Source of the DNA: Planctomycetota bacterium
GTDB taxonomy: Bacteria; Planctomycetota; UBA1135; UBA2386
Assembly: GCA_016794035.1 (NCBI GenBank)
Contig: JAEUHS010000120.1
Location: 1-44,706 of the forward strand
Direction: 5' to 3'
Length of the DNA stretch: 44,706 bases
Numbering within the stretch: the stretch's first letter is position 1; every line of letters starts with the position of its first letter. This document shows, one piece after another, positions 35,701 to 44,706 of the stretch. The notes under the pieces are model-generated. The model searched no databases, had not been told where the DNA came from, and saw only the letters and a program-made list of their open reading frames with translations. Position numbers and translations under genes: made by a program.

Positions 35701-38686
35701 GGCGAGCGCACGCGCGATCGTGCGGCGCCCGACGCACATCGAGGTGCGCGGCGCGCGCACGCACAACCTGCAGGGCGTCGACTGCGACGTGCCGCTCGGC
35801 ACGTTCACGGTCGTCACCGGGCCGTCGGGCTCGGGCAAGTCGAGCCTGGCGTTCGACACGATCTTCCAGGAGGGGCAGCGCCGCTTCCTCGAGAGCATGT
35901 CGACCTACGCGCGCCGCTTCCTCGGCCGCATGGACCGGGCGCCGGTCGACCGCCTCGACGGGCTCGGCCCGGCGATCGCGATCGACCAGAAGCGCACCTC
36001 GCGCAGCCCGCGCTCGACGGTGGCGACGACCACCGAGATCCACGACTACCTGCGCCTGCTGTACGCGCGCGTCGGCCGGCATCACTGTCCGACGCACGGC
36101 CAGGAGCTGATCGCGTGGTCGCCGAGCAAGGCCGCCGCCGACCTGATCGCCGACTGGAGCGGCCGGCGCGCGCACGTGCTGGCGCCGATCGTGATCCCCG
36201 ACGACGTCCGGCAGGCGCCCAGGCAGCTGCAGGGCTGGCTCGGCGGCCTGCGCGCGCAGTGGCAGCAGAACGGCTTCCTGCGGGCGCTGGTCGACGGACA
36301 GGAACTGCGGCTCGACGGCGACTGGCCCAAGGCCGTGCACGAGCTGTTCCTGGTGATCGACCGCACCACGCTCGACGACCGCGCGCGGCTCGCCGACGCG
36401 ATCGAGCAGGCGCAGGCCGCGTCGCAGGAGCACGGCGGCCCGGCGGCCGCGGTCGTGCAGCTGGCAGACGGCAAGGAGGCGGGCCAGCGCCACTGGTACC
36501 GTGCCGACCAGGGCTGTCACCTGTGCGACTACCGCGCGCCAGTCGAGGTGCACCCGCGCTGGTTCTCGTTCAACCACCACAGCGCCGCGTGCACCAGCTG
36601 CCTCGGCCTCGGCGAGGTGGTCGTCTGCGCCGAGGACCTGCTGGTCAACCACCCCGACAAGCCGGTGTTCGGCGGCGCGATCCGGCACCAGGGGGCCGCG
36701 TTCACGTTCCTGACCGCGCGCGAGGGCTGGTACGCCGAGGTCGCCGCGATGGTCGCCGAACGCCACGGCTTCGACCTGTCGCAGCCGTGGCGCAAGCTGC
36801 CGGCGAAGGTGCGGCAGCTGCTGCTGCGCGGCTGCGGCGACGAGCGCTTCGAGGTCACGTTCAAGAAGGTCGAGGCCGGCCGCCGCCGCGAGTGGCGCAT
36901 GCAGGTGCCGTGGAAGGGGCTCGCGCGCCAGGTCGAGGAGTGGTTCCAGGGCAAGGACGCCGAGCACGCCGGTGACGATCGTTTCCGCGCCGTGATGCGT
37001 TCGCAGTCGTGTCCCGATTGCGCCGGCGAACGGCTGCAGCCGGGGCCGCGGCACGTGCGCGTCGGCGGCGTGCGGCTGCCGGAGCTGCTGGTGCGCACCG
37101 TCGACGACGCGGCGGCGGTGATCGACGGCCTGCAGCTCGATGCGACCCGGCAGCGCATCGCCGCGGACGTGCAGAAGGAACTGCGCCACCGGCTGTCGTT
37201 CCTGCGCTCGACCGGGCTCGGCTACCTGACGCTCGATCGTTCGGCGGCGACGCTGTCGGGCGGCGAGGCGCAGCGCATCCGGCTGGCGACGCAGCTCGGC
37301 AACAAGCTGGTCGGCGTGCTCTACGTGCTCGACGAACCGACGGTCGGCCTGCACCCGCGCGACACCGAGCGCCTGCTGCGCACGCTGCTCGAGCTGCGCG
37401 ACCTCGGCAACACGGTGCTCGCGGTCGAGCACGACGAGACGATGGTGCGCGCGGCCGACTGGGTGCTCGATCTCGGCCCCGGCGCCGGCACGCGCGGCGG
37501 CCGCATCGTCGCCGCCGGCGCACCGGCCGTGATCGCGGCGGCCGACGGTCTCACGGGCGCCTGGCTGCGCGGCGAACTGCAGATCGCCGCGGGCGCCGCA
37601 CGGCGCGCGCCGGCGGGCCACGTGGCGCTGCGCGGCGTCACCGTCAACAACCTGCGCGGGCTGGACGTCGACGTGCCGCTGGGCTGCTTGGTCGCGGTGA
37701 CCGGCGTGTCGGGTTCGGGCAAATCGTCGCTGGTGATGGACGCGCTGGTGCCCGCGCTCGCGGACGGCAGCGCCCCGGTGTGCTGGCGCGACGGCCAGGC
37801 GCAGCACTGCCAGCTGGTCGTCGTCGACCAGGGCGCGATCGGCTCGTCGCCGGCCAGCAACCCGGCGACCTACACCGGTGCGTTCACCAGGATCCGCGAG
37901 CTGTTCGCCGCGACGCCGCTGAGCAAGCAGAAGGGCTTCGGCCCGGGGCGGTTCTCGTTCCACGTCGCCGAAGGCCGCTGCGCCCACTGCGAGGGCAAGG
38001 GCCAGATCCAGATCGAGATGCACTTCCTCGCCGACGTCTGGGTCACCTGCGAGATCTGCCGCGGCCGCCGCTACAACCAGGAGACGCTGAGCGTCGAGTA
38101 CCGCGGCCGCAACATCGCCCAGGTGCTGGCGATGGAGGTCGACGAGGCGCTGCAGTTCTTCGGCAACCACAAGCACATCGTGCGCCCGCTGCAGCTGCTG
38201 CACGACGTCGGCCTCGGCTACCTGCAGCTCGGCCAGCCGGCGAACACGTTCTCCGGCGGCGAGGCGCAGCGCATCAAGCTGTGCGCCGAACTGGCGACGC
38301 GGCCGCGCGCGCACATGGTCTACGTGCTCGACGAGCCGACCACCGGCCTGCACGCCGACGACGTGCAGAAGCTGCTGGCGGTGATCCGGCGACTGCTCGA
38401 CCGCGGTGACTCGGTGATCGTGATCGAGCACCACCTCGACGTGATCCTCGCCGCCGACCGAGTCATCGAACTCGGGCCCGAGGCCGGCGAGCACGGCGGT
38501 CGCCTGGTCGCGGTCGGGTCGCCGGAGGAGGTCGCCGCGGTCACGGCGAGCCACACCGGTCGCTTCCTGGCCGCGCGGCTGGGCGCGCGGCCGGCCACGC
38601 GAGCGGGCGGGGCCGCGGGCACGCGCCGTCGGCGCGCGGCCCCGCGCACCGGTGCCGCGCGCCGACGCGCCGAGGGGGATGCATGA
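32750..38686 (+). CDS. uvrA: Double-length excinuclease subunit UvrA (two UvrA units fused)
   Basis: This protein is 1978 residues, about twice normal UvrA (about 950). Residues 1 to about 965 and about 996-1978 are two complete UvrA copies joined by a basic Ala/Arg linker ([19 protein letters not shown]). Four Walker A motifs lie near residues 53, 665, 1023 and 1651, all GxSGSGKS. Four signatures (LSGGESQ, LSGGEAQ, LSGGEAQ, FSGGEAQ) and four Walker B motifs (VLDEP) are intact. Each unit has the C-terminal zinc motif (CEACQGAG...[16 protein letters not shown]...CEICRGRR). UvrA finds helix-distorting DNA lesions and loads UvrB. Fused double UvrA is known in Chlamydiae/PVC bacteria. The start is a GTG with no strong Shine-Dalgarno. 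The stop overlaps the XPB-like gene. Confidence 0.95.
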   Translation: MATNSNKPARPAPRTAATSAAGTSWVVVKGAREHNLKGVDLRFPRDALTTFTGVSGSGKSSLAHHTIYQEGQRRFLESLSSYARQFLGRMEKPKVDLVEGLSPTVSIDQKSTSHSARSTVGTLTEVMDFLRLLWSRLGEPSCPECGAPIEAWSPDRVTDAILADHAGQQVLLLAPVVRERKGEYRKELAEWAQKGFVRARIDGVVRRLDEDIRLERYVYHTIELVVDRLTITPESRSRLAEAVEQAVQLGSGQCALGIPRPGQDDDYRLFSTQRSCPNGHGALPELEPRLFSFNSPLGACPRCDGVGETSGFAPELLVADRTKSLREGALHAFTAEGKLVYGRLTLEHLAEVGRSFGFDLDTPWQQLPAKAKKVVLHGSGRQTFEFRWQRQGASFTTKGSDRIAFPGILQHLQNVYRPSRARHLDRVRAAVPCEECGGARLSAAARAVSFQGRSLPEVLQWSIDETLRWVRGVQLTGNALRIGTEILQEIDRRLTFLADVGLGYLTLGRRAPTLSGGESQRIRLAAQVGAGLRGILYVLDEPSIGLHARDQERLLRTLEALRDRGNTVVVVEHDEETMQRSDFLVDVGPGAGVHGGEIVAAGTPAEVCAVEASLTGKYLRGELQVPMPAVRRREDRGALRIRGAAHHNLRGIDVELPLGRLIAVTGVSGSGKSTLVHHVLVPALKSALSKAEVSASYCEGVDGIEQLDKVVEIDQAPIGRTPRSNPATYTDLWTHVRDLFALLPESKLRQYEKGRFSFNVAGGRCEACQGAGVTTLEMNFLAPVEVVCEQCAGARFHAETLAIRWNGKSVHDVLEMTVDDAAAFFRALPKIARGLTALQDVGLGYLRLGQPSTTLSGGEAQRVKLATELQRPATGRTFYVLDEPTTGLHFHDTAKLMESLQRLVDSGNTVLVIEHNLDVVRAADWIVDLGPEGGAGGGTVVAAGTPEQVAAVAASHTGSSLRAIGIGAPRRRKAAVRKNGAAAAASARAIVRRPTHIEVRGARTHNLQGVDCDVPLGTFTVVTGPSGSGKSSLAFDTIFQEGQRRFLESMSTYARRFLGRMDRAPVDRLDGLGPAIAIDQKRTSRSPRSTVATTTEIHDYLRLLYARVGRHHCPTHGQELIAWSPSKAAADLIADWSGRRAHVLAPIVIPDDVRQAPRQLQGWLGGLRAQWQQNGFLRALVDGQELRLDGDWPKAVHELFLVIDRTTLDDRARLADAIEQAQAASQEHGGPAAAVVQLADGKEAGQRHWYRADQGCHLCDYRAPVEVHPRWFSFNHHSAACTSCLGLGEVVVCAEDLLVNHPDKPVFGGAIRHQGAAFTFLTAREGWYAEVAAMVAERHGFDLSQPWRKLPAKVRQLLLRGCGDERFEVTFKKVEAGRRREWRMQVPWKGLARQVEEWFQGKDAEHAGDDRFRAVMRSQSCPDCAGERLQPGPRHVRVGGVRLPELLVRTVDDAAAVIDGLQLDATRQRIAADVQKELRHRLSFLRSTGLGYLTLDRSAATLSGGEAQRIRLATQLGNKLVGVLYVLDEPTVGLHPRDTERLLRTLLELRDLGNTVLAVEHDETMVRAADWVLDLGPGAGTRGGRIVAAGAPAVIAAADGLTGAWLRGELQIAAGAARRAPAGHVALRGVTVNNLRGLDVDVPLGCLVAVTGVSGSGKSSLVMDALVPALADGSAPVCWRDGQAQHCQLVVVDQGAIGSSPASNPATYTGAFTRIRELFAATPLSKQKGFGPGRFSFHVAEGRCAHCEGKGQIQIEMHFLADVWVTCEICRGRRYNQETLSVEYRGRNIAQVLAMEVDEALQFFGNHKHIVRPLQLLHDVGLGYLQLGQPANTFSGGEAQRIKLCAELATRPRAHMVYVLDEPTTGLHADDVQKLLAVIRRLLDRGDSVIVIEHHLDVILAADRVIELGPEAGEHGGRLVAVGSPEEVAAVTASHTGRFLAARLGARPATRAGGAAGTRRRRAAPRTGAARRRAEGDA

Positions 38687-40383
38687 ACGAACCGCCGCTG
38701 ATCGTGCAGACGGACCGCACCGTGCTGCTCGAGACCCAGCACCCCGACTACGAGGCCGCGCGCGACCGGCTGGCGCGCTTCGCCGAGCTGACGAAGTCGC
38801 CCGAATACGTGCACTTCTACCGCATCACGCCGGTCAGCATCTGGAACGCGGCGGCGCTCGGTGAGCAGGCGGACGCGCTGTGCGACTGGCTGGCGGCGAA
38901 CTCGCGCTTCCCGATCGTGCCGACCGTGCTGGCGCAGATCCGCGACTGGTTCCGGCGCTACGGGCTGTTGCGGCTGCTGCCCGGCGGCGACGGCCGCCTC
39001 GTGCTCGCCTGCGACGAGGCCGAGGTGGTGCAGGAACTGGTGGCGCAGCCGGCGTTGGCGGAACTGGTCGAGGTCGCCGGCGACGGCGCCTGCACGATCG
39101 CGGCCGAGCGGCGCGGCGACCTCAAGCAGGCCCTGATCCGGCTCGGCTACCCGGTCGACGACCGCGCCGGCTATCGCAGCGGCGATCGGCTGGCGTTCGC
39201 GCTGCGCGCCGAGACCCGCACCGGGCGGCCGTTCGCGCTGCGCGCCTACCAGGACGCGGCGGCGGCGGCCTTCCACGCCGGCGGCAGCGACCGCGGCGGC
39301 TGCGGCGTCGTCGTGCTGCCGTGCGGCGCCGGCAAGACCGTGGTCGGCATCGCCGCGATGCAGCTGCTGCAGACCAACACGCTGGTGCTGACCACGAACA
39401 CGATCGCGGTGCGGCAGTGGTGCCGCGAACTGCTCGACAAGACCGACCTCGGCGAGGACCTGGTCGGCGAGTACACCGGCGACGAGAAGCGGATCCGACC
39501 GGTGACGGTCGCGACCTACCAGATCCTGACCCACCGGCGCGGCAAGCTCGACGGCTTCACGCACATGGACCTGTTCGATCGCGGCAACTTCGGCCTGATC
39601 GTCTACGACGAGGTGCACCTGCTGCCGGCGCCGGTGTTCCGCGCCACGGCGGGCATCCAGGCGCGGCGGCGGCTCGGCCTGACCGCGACGCTGGTGCGCG
39701 AGGACGGCCGCCAGGACGAGGTGTTCTCGCTGATCGGGCCCAAGCGCTTCGAGCTGCCGTGGAAGCAGCTCGAGCGCGCGGGCTTCCTGGCGCCGGCGCT
39801 GTGCAGCGAGGTGCGGGTGCCGCTGCAGCCGCCGCGGGCGGCGCTGTACGCGAACTCCGGCGCGCGGCAGCAGATCCGCATCGCCGCCGACAACGAGCAG
39901 AAGATCGACGTGGTCGGCGCGCTGCTGAGCCTGCACGCGACCGACCGCGTGCTCGTCATCGGCCAGTACCTCGAACAGCTGCAGCAGCTGGCGACGGTGT
40001 TCCGGCTGCCGCTGATCACCGGCCAGACGCCCAACACGGAACGCGAACGGCTCTACGGGGCGTTCCGGCACGGCGAGCTGCCGCGGCTGGTCGTCAGCAA
40101 GGTCGGCAACTTCGCGATCGACCTGCCCGACGCCAACGTCGCGATCCAGGTCTCCGGCACCTTCGGCAGCCGCCAGGAGGAGGCGCAGCGGCTCGGTCGC
40201 GTGCTGCGACCGAAGGCCGACGGCGGCGCGGCGCGGTTCTACACGCTGGTGTCGGCCGACACGCGCGAGCAGGAGTTCGCGCAGAAGCGGCAGCTGTTCC
40301 TGACCGAGCAGGGCTATGCCTACGACATCGTCACCGCCGGCAGCGTGCTCGCCGAGGCGCAGCGGCGGGAGGAGCGGGCATGA
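38683..40383 (+). CDS. XPB/Rad25-like DNA helicase
   Basis: This 566-residue SF2 helicase has an N-terminal domain (about 1-180) with the XPB-type damage-recognition-like region. Helicase motifs follow: Walker A CGAGKT (214-219), DEVH (309-312), GLTATLVRED with the RED motif (339-341) typical of XPB, and motif VI-like EEAQRLGRVLRP. XPB opens DNA in eukaryotic repair and transcription (TFIIH). Bacterial homologs exist in actinobacteria and others. The ATG overlaps the uvrA stop and its own stop overlaps the next gene, so it is translationally coupled to both. Confidence 0.93.
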   Translation: MNEPPLIVQTDRTVLLETQHPDYEAARDRLARFAELTKSPEYVHFYRITPVSIWNAAALGEQADALCDWLAANSRFPIVPTVLAQIRDWFRRYGLLRLLPGGDGRLVLACDEAEVVQELVAQPALAELVEVAGDGACTIAAERRGDLKQALIRLGYPVDDRAGYRSGDRLAFALRAETRTGRPFALRAYQDAAAAAFHAGGSDRGGCGVVVLPCGAGKTVVGIAAMQLLQTNTLVLTTNTIAVRQWCRELLDKTDLGEDLVGEYTGDEKRIRPVTVATYQILTHRRGKLDGFTHMDLFDRGNFGLIVYDEVHLLPAPVFRATAGIQARRRLGLTATLVREDGRQDEVFSLIGPKRFELPWKQLERAGFLAPALCSEVRVPLQPPRAALYANSGARQQIRIAADNEQKIDVVGALLSLHATDRVLVIGQYLEQLQQLATVFRLPLITGQTPNTERERLYGAFRHGELPRLVVSKVGNFAIDLPDANVAIQVSGTFGSRQEEAQRLGRVLRPKADGGAARFYTLVSADTREQEFAQKRQLFLTEQGYAYDIVTAGSVLAEAQRREERA

Positions 40384-42239
40384 CGCGCTTGAGTCTGCGC
40401 ACGCTGCTGCAGGGGGCGGGCGACGAGGTGCATCGTGAGTGCCTGGCGCGCTGGTGCGGCGACGGCAGCGGGACCGGCAAGCAGGCGCTGGCCAGGGCCG
40501 CGGCGGCGATGGAGGACGAACAGCTGGTGTTCAGGCGCCTCGCCGAACTGCCGCGCAAGCTGCAGGACCTGCTCGAGACGTTCCTGGCCGACGGCGGCGC
40601 GGTGCGCTCGGTGCAGGATCTGTTCGGTGAGTTCGGCCGCAACTTCCGCAGCCGGTTCGACCTCGAGGCCTCGCTGGCGGCGCTGCATCGGGAGGCGTTC
40701 GTGTGGCTGGTCAAGGACCGCCGCTGGGCCTCGTTCGACAGCCCGTGCTGGGCCGTGCCGAGCGAACTGGTCGAGTGCGTGCTGGCCTGTCGGCGGCGGC
40801 GGCAGCGGCAGCTGCAGGACGTGCTGACGCTGCAGGGCTTCCTCGACGCGCGCTACTTCCGCGAGCGCACCGGTGGCGGCGGGAGCGGCGCTGCCGGGGC
40901 CGACGGCAAGGACAAGGCCGCCGACCACGCGCGCAAGATCTACAAGCTGTACACGCTCGAGAGTTCGATGACGCAGCGCCTGCAGCGGCTGCCGCAGGCG
41001 GTCGCGGCGCTGGTCGACACGGCCCTGCAGCGGCACGGCGGCATCGCGCCGATCGAGGACCTGCTCGACGAGCAGGACGGCGACGATCCGATCGACCTCG
41101 GCTTCGTCGGCAAGAGTCTCGAGGAGGCGATGGTGGGCACCACCGGCACGCTCGAGCTCGCGCGCATCGGCATCCGGCCGGCGGAGAACGCCGTCGTCGT
41201 CTTCCACGAGGTCGCGCTGCACGCGATCCGGCGCCGCGGCGAGCAGAGCACGCCCGCGGTCGACGAGCAGTTGTCCTGCGGCGGCGACATGGCGACCAAC
41301 GTGGGCCGCTTCCTGCGCGAACTGCAGCAGAGCAAGGTGATGTTCACGGCCGGCGGCGAGCTGTTCAAGGCGTCGCAGAAGCGCATCGCCGGGCTGTTGC
41401 TGCCGGTGCCCGGCGGCTTCCTCGACGAGGACCAGCTGCTGGACCTCGTCTATCGCTTCTGCCTGCACCGGCGGCTGATCGATCGCCGCGGCGAACGTTC
41501 GTTGCGGCCGACGCCGGCCGGGCTCGAGTTCGACCGCGCGCCGCTGCAGGACCAGACCAAGATGCTGCTGGCGCAGTTCGTCGAGGACCGCGCGCTGCCG
41601 GGCGAGCCGTTCCACCAGACGCGCATGCGCCGCGTGCTGCTGCGGCTGCTGCGCCGCGCGGAACCGATGTGCTGGCAGGACGTGTCGATCCTGCCGTTCC
41701 TGGCCCGCAACGCCTACCTGGCGCAGATCGACCTGCCGCCGACCGAGGAGTTCTTCGCGGCGCGTTTCCAGGGCGGCAGCTACACGCCGAGCGAGACGCT
41801 GCAGCAGATGTGCTGGAACCTGCTGGTCTGGGTCAAGAAGCGGCTGTTCCCGCTGGGCATCGTCGACATCGGCATGCACGGCGGGCGCATCACCGCGCTG
41901 CGGCTGTCGAAGGTCGGCGCCGAGCTGCTGGACGCCGATCCGGCCGGCAAGGTCGGCGGCACCCGGTCGTCGGTGATCGTGCAGGCCGACTTCGAGATCC
42001 TGGTGTTCCCGGGCGACGACGTGCACGAGGTCGTGCACCTGTTCGACCGGTTCGCGCGCCGCACCAAGAGCGATCACGTGCACCAGTTCCGGCTCGAGCA
42101 GGCGACCGTGGCCGCCGGCGTCGCCGACGGCCTGCCCGGTGCGCAGATCCTGCAGGAGCTGACCGATCGCGCGCGCGTGCCGATTCCGCAGAACGTGCTC
42201 TACAGCCTCGAGGAGTGGAGCCGCCGGCCGACGCCGTGA
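40380..42239 (+). CDS. XPB-partner protein with Helicase_C_3-type C-terminal domain
   Basis: This 619-residue protein has long helical and winged-helix-like segments (about 1-520). Its C-terminal domain (about 525-615) reads SSVIVQADFEILVFPGDDV, a Leu/Phe/Arg-rich helix, GLPGAQILQELTDRA and VPIPQNVLYSLEEWSRR. This is the pattern of the Helicase_C_3/XPB-associated domain found in proteins encoded next to bacterial XPB (for example in mycobacteria). It probably binds or regulates the helicase, like p52/Tfb2 for eukaryotic XPB; the comparison is inference. A Gly/Ala-rich linker interrupts the chain near residues 166-180. It starts in a 4-base overlap with the helicase gene and ends the operon. 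Confidence 0.85.
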   Translation: MTRLSLRTLLQGAGDEVHRECLARWCGDGSGTGKQALARAAAAMEDEQLVFRRLAELPRKLQDLLETFLADGGAVRSVQDLFGEFGRNFRSRFDLEASLAALHREAFVWLVKDRRWASFDSPCWAVPSELVECVLACRRRRQRQLQDVLTLQGFLDARYFRERTGGGGSGAAGADGKDKAADHARKIYKLYTLESSMTQRLQRLPQAVAALVDTALQRHGGIAPIEDLLDEQDGDDPIDLGFVGKSLEEAMVGTTGTLELARIGIRPAENAVVVFHEVALHAIRRRGEQSTPAVDEQLSCGGDMATNVGRFLRELQQSKVMFTAGGELFKASQKRIAGLLLPVPGGFLDEDQLLDLVYRFCLHRRLIDRRGERSLRPTPAGLEFDRAPLQDQTKMLLAQFVEDRALPGEPFHQTRMRRVLLRLLRRAEPMCWQDVSILPFLARNAYLAQIDLPPTEEFFAARFQGGSYTPSETLQQMCWNLLVWVKKRLFPLGIVDIGMHGGRITALRLSKVGAELLDADPAGKVGGTRSSVIVQADFEILVFPGDDVHEVVHLFDRFARRTKSDHVHQFRLEQATVAAGVADGLPGAQILQELTDRARVPIPQNVLYSLEEWSRRPTP

Positions 42240-42342
42240 ACCCGATGTCAAGGCGGGCAGAAGACGCCGAAGAATCTACTCCAACGTCGCCTGGCGATGG
42301 ACGATGCAGGATGTTCGTCGCGGCGCCCGCGCCAGCCCCCGT

Positions 42343-43815
42343 ATGCAGAGTCCCCGTCTCGAAGCAGCCCCACAGATCCTGATCCTCGGCGCCGGACCGG
42401 CGGGGCTCGCCTGCGCGATGGAGCTGTCACGCAAGGGCATCCGCAGCACGATCGTCGAGCGCGACGAGCTGATCGGCGGCCTCGCGAAGACCGTGCGCAT
42501 CACCGAAGGCGAGCACGTCTTCCTCACCGACATCGGGCCGCACCGGTTCTTCTCGAAGAACAAGTACCTCTACGACTTCATCGAGGACCTGCTGCAGGAG
42601 GAGTGGCGCAAGGTGCCGCGGCTGACGCGGCAGTTCATCGACGGCAAGTTCTACAACTACCCCGTCAATCCGACGCAGGTGTTCCGCAACCTCGGGCTGT
42701 GGAAGAGCGCGCGCATCGGCATCGACTACTTCCTGGCGCGGCTGCGCTACGGGCTGTTCGGCAAGCCGCTGCTCACGTTCGAGGACTACGTGGTCGCCAA
42801 CTTCGGCCGCACGCTCGCCGAGTTCTCGATGATCAACTACACCGAGAAGATCTGGGGCATCCCGGCGCGCGACATCCACCCCGACTGGGCCAAGCAGCGC
42901 ATCAGCGGCCTCAACCTGTGGAGCGTGCTGAAGAACGCGCTGCGCTTCGGCAAGAAGGGTGGTGGCAGCTCGCCGAAGTCGCTGGTCGACGAGTTCTACT
43001 ACCCGCAGTTCGGCACCGGCCGCATCTACGAGGAGATCGGTCGGCACCTGGTTGCCGACGGCAGCACGATCGCGACCGGCAGCGAGCCGGTCGCGATCCG
43101 GCACGACGGCACGCGCATCACCGAGGTCGACGTCAGGACCGCCGACGGCGTGCAGACGCTGCGGCCCGAGCGCGTCGTCGAGTCGGTGCCGATCACGCGC
43201 TTCCTCGAGCTGCTGGATCCGCCGCCGCCGCCCGAGGTGCAGCAGGCGAGCCGGCAGCTGAAGTGGCGCGCGCAGGTCTACCTGTTCCTCACGCTCGACA
43301 AGGACCGGGTCACCAGCGACAACTGGATCTACTTCCCGAGCAAGGACATCCCGTTCGGCCGCACCAGCGAGATGAAGAACTTCAGCAGCGACATGTGCCC
43401 GCCGGGCAAGACGTCGTTCTTCGTCGAGTTCTTCGCGTTCGAGACCGACGCGATCTGGTCGATGACGAAGGAGCAGGTGCTCGACCTGGTGATGCCCTTC
43501 TTCGAGTCGTGGGGGTTCTTCACCCGGCAGGAGGTGCGCAACTGCTACCTGATGAAGCGCCCGCACGTCTATCCGGTCTACGACACCGAGTACCGGCGCC
43601 ACCTCGACGTGATCAAGACCTGGCTCGACACGTTGAAGAACCTGATCTACGTCGGCCGCCCCGGACGCTTCAAGTACACCAACCAGGACCACAGCCTCGA
43701 GATGGGCATCGTCGCCAGCCGCATCATCCTCGAGGGCCGCACCTACGACATGGAGCCGATCGGCGCCGAGAACGAGTACTTCGAGAAGGGCGTGATCTAC
43801 GAGAAGCGGCTCTGA
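42343..43815 (+). CDS. FAD-dependent NAD(P)-binding amine oxidase-like protein
   Basis: This 490-residue flavoprotein starts with ILILGAGPAGLACAMELSRKG, an FAD Rossmann motif, followed by VERDELIGGLAKTV. The body has the PPO/UGM-like pattern (IGPHRFFSKNKYLYDFIEDLL, NPTQVFRNLGLW, MINYTEKIWGIPARDIHPDWA) known from amine oxidase-family proteins near polysaccharide genes. Substrate is unknown; UDP-galactopyranose-mutase-like or carotenoid/protoporphyrinogen-type chemistry is possible. The ATG at 42343 leaves a short leader before the Rossmann fold; an in-frame ATG at 42304 adds 13 residues. The roughly 100 bases upstream hold no gene. Confidence 0.82.
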   Translation: MQSPRLEAAPQILILGAGPAGLACAMELSRKGIRSTIVERDELIGGLAKTVRITEGEHVFLTDIGPHRFFSKNKYLYDFIEDLLQEEWRKVPRLTRQFIDGKFYNYPVNPTQVFRNLGLWKSARIGIDYFLARLRYGLFGKPLLTFEDYVVANFGRTLAEFSMINYTEKIWGIPARDIHPDWAKQRISGLNLWSVLKNALRFGKKGGGSSPKSLVDEFYYPQFGTGRIYEEIGRHLVADGSTIATGSEPVAIRHDGTRITEVDVRTADGVQTLRPERVVESVPITRFLELLDPPPPPEVQQASRQLKWRAQVYLFLTLDKDRVTSDNWIYFPSKDIPFGRTSEMKNFSSDMCPPGKTSFFVEFFAFETDAIWSMTKEQVLDLVMPFFESWGFFTRQEVRNCYLMKRPHVYPVYDTEYRRHLDVIKTWLDTLKNLIYVGRPGRFKYTNQDHSLEMGIVASRIILEGRTYDMEPIGAENEYFEKGVIYEKRL

Positions 43816-43894
43816 GGCCGGTCGGGTTCGCGGCCGAGGTCCGGATCATTGCTTGGCGTCGGTCGGCCGCGGCGGGAAACTGTGGCCCCACGCC

Positions 43895-44569
43895 ATGCAC
43901 GTCGCTCCCCGTCGCCTCGACCCCAGCCTGCTCCGCCTCGTCGTGATCACCGATGGTCGCGGAGACCTCGTGCGGCTCGAACAGGTCGTCGCCGCGGCGC
44001 TCGACGGCGGCGCGCGCTGCGTGCAGGTGCGGGAGCCGCACTGGTCGGCGCGCATGCTGATGCGGGCCTGCGAACGCCTGCTGCCGCTGGTCGAACGCGT
44101 GCGCGGCGTGCTGCTGGTCAACGACCGGCTCGACGTCGCCGCGGCCCGGATGGCGCACGGCACCCAGATCGGACACAAGTCGCTGCCGCCCGAGGTGGCG
44201 CGCGACGTGGTCGGCATACGTTCGCTGCTCGGCTACTCGGCGCACGACCAGCAGGAGCTCGACGCGGCGGCCGTGAGCTGCGACTTCGTGCTGCTGTCGC
44301 CGGTGTGGGCGACGACCAGCAAGCCCGGCCTGCCGCACCTCGGCGTGGCACGCGCGGCGCAGATGACGGCGCTGGCGAAGGTGCCGGTGGTGTGGCTCGG
44401 CGGCATCGGCGTCGAGCAGGCGGCGCAGGTCGCCGACCTGCGGGGGATCCGGCGGCCGGTCGGCATCGCCGTGCGCAGCGCGGTGCTGGCCGCCGAGGAT
44501 CCGGCGCAGGCGGCGCGTTCGCTGCTGGCGGCGCTGCAGGGCGGCGGCGCGGCGGGCGCGCCGGCCTAG
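43895..44569 (+). CDS. thiE: Thiamine-phosphate synthase-like protein ThiE
   Basis: This is 224 residues. ThiE motifs are CVQVREPHWSARML (substrate loop, normally VQLRxK), LLVNDRLDVAAA, GYSAHDQQELDAA, LLSPVWATTSKPGLPHLG and VVWLGGIG. ThiE couples HMP-PP and THZ-P to thiamine phosphate. The substitution of Glu for Lys in the VREP segment (usually VQLRxK) and HKS for the usual GQ-D patch differ from the classic enzyme, so a TenI-like or divergent role is possible. No other thiamine gene is visible. It is followed by two hairpins. Confidence 0.85.
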   Translation: MHVAPRRLDPSLLRLVVITDGRGDLVRLEQVVAAALDGGARCVQVREPHWSARMLMRACERLLPLVERVRGVLLVNDRLDVAAARMAHGTQIGHKSLPPEVARDVVGIRSLLGYSAHDQQELDAAAVSCDFVLLSPVWATTSKPGLPHLGVARAAQMTALAKVPVVWLGGIGVEQAAQVADLRGIRRPVGIAVRSAVLAAEDPAQAARSLLAALQGGGAAGAPA

Positions 44570-44579
44570 GAGTCTGCGC

Positions 44580-44594
44580 CACGGGAAGCCCGTG
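44580..44594. terminator. Small hairpin after thiE
   Basis: A perfect 6-bp stem with 3-base loop (CACGGG-AAG-CCCGTG) starts 10 bases after the thiE stop. With the longer hairpin next to it, this could end thiE transcription. It has no T-tract. Confidence 0.4.
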
Positions 44595-44596
44595 AA

Positions 44597-44632
44597 CCGC
44601 TGAGGATTCGAGAGATCGAAAATCCTCGGCGG
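44597..44632. terminator. Long hairpin after thiE, possibly an IS end
   Basis: Arms CCGCTGAGGATT (44597-44608) and AATCCTCGGCGG (44621-44632) pair over 12 positions with one G-T wobble, leaving a 12-base loop. It could be a terminator or, as a partial transposase-like ORF starts 22 bases later, a subterminal structure of an insertion element. Confidence 0.4.
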
Positions 44633-44654
44633 CGCGGCCTAGCGTAGAGAGGGC

Positions 44655-44706
44655 ATGGGCACCTTCCGCAAGCAAGAGGACCGTCGCCAGGGCTTCCTGC
44701 TCCCGC
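44655..44706 (+). CDS. Start of an ORF, possibly an insertion-sequence transposase
   Basis: The ORF runs off the right edge. The visible 17 residues read MGTFRKQEDRRQGFLLP. The pattern of a short basic start followed by Q-x-x-LLP is common in IS1182-like and related transposases. A purine-rich GAGAGG lies 2 bases before the ATG. This is too short to be sure; the call is a guess from the first residues and the unusual flanking hairpins. Confidence 0.35.
   Translation, partial: MGTFRKQEDRRQGFLLP

Noticed and set aside
32819..38554. A 1911-residue open frame on the minus strand opposite uvrA
   Set aside because: It is antisense to a clearly conserved gene, has a repetitive Arg/His/Gln/Val composition and no domains. 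Long antisense frames are expected in very GC-rich codon use.
42240..42342. Possible promoter in the relatively AT-richer gap before the FAD oxidoreductase
   Set aside because: No convincing -35/-10 pair could be placed.

Overview
The window is a very GC-rich bacterial chromosome segment. It is packed with genes: no non-coding gap reaches 300 bases, and the largest are about 110-120 bases (15869-15978, 17203-17316, 17878-17993). Many neighbouring genes overlap by 4 bases (ATGA or GTGA) and GTG starts are common. The organism is Gram-negative with an outer membrane: it has lipid A enzymes LpxB and LpxL, a complete Mla-type lipid transport set and several lipoproteins. A double-length UvrA (four ABC ATPase domains in one chain, as in Chlamydiae/PVC bacteria) and an EF-P whose tip lysine is replaced suggest a high-GC member of the Planctomycetota or a relative. 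This placement is inference, not proof. I saw no tRNA, rRNA or CRISPR array.

Region 1 (1-7903) holds the 3' end of a YgfZ/GcvT-like gene and, on the minus strand, a phosphate-uptake operon: pstS - phoU fusion - pstC - pstA - pstB2 - pstB1 - parvulin-type chaperone - IolB/KduI-like cupin protein. pstS is preceded by three 11-bp-spaced GTGA(A/T) repeats that look like a PHO box. The two PstB ATPases carry complementary motif losses, as in heterodimeric ABC ATPases with one degenerate site. The PhoU protein carries a C-terminal low-molecular-weight-phosphatase-like domain whose catalytic Cys and Arg are replaced.

Region 2 (7904-14320) holds, on the minus strand, a UMF1-type MFS transporter coupled to an LpxL/HtrB acyltransferase. 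On the plus strand are a CBS-pair protein with a Lys/Ala/Pro tail and an Mla-like operon (STAS-MlaE fusion, MlaF, MlaD, PqiC-like lipoprotein).

Region 3 (14375-20526) holds a secreted alpha-helical repeat protein, LarC, EF-P, a Tat-exported sugar-isomerase-like TIM-barrel protein overlapping a DapC-like aminotransferase, and a small rhodanese.

Region 4 (20609-24604) is a tandem duplication of a TMTC-like multi-spanning membrane protein with C-terminal TPRs. The 44 bases upstream are duplicated too, including a 12-bp palindrome.

Region 5 (24632-30068, minus strand) is one tightly coupled operon: TrpG/PabA-type amidotransferase - ABC-2 ATPase - ABC-2 permease - LpxB - UbiD-family decarboxylase.

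Region 6 (30103-32641) holds a TrkA potassium-uptake regulator facing a lipoprotein and a small acidic protein of unknown function.

Region 7 (32750-42239) is a probable DNA-repair operon: double UvrA - XPB-like helicase - XPB-partner (Helicase_C_3-type) protein, each junction overlapping by 4 bases.

Region 8 (42343-44706) holds an FAD-dependent protoporphyrinogen-oxidase/UGM-like protein and ThiE, then two tandem hairpins and the start of an ORF that may be an insertion-sequence transposase cut by the window edge.
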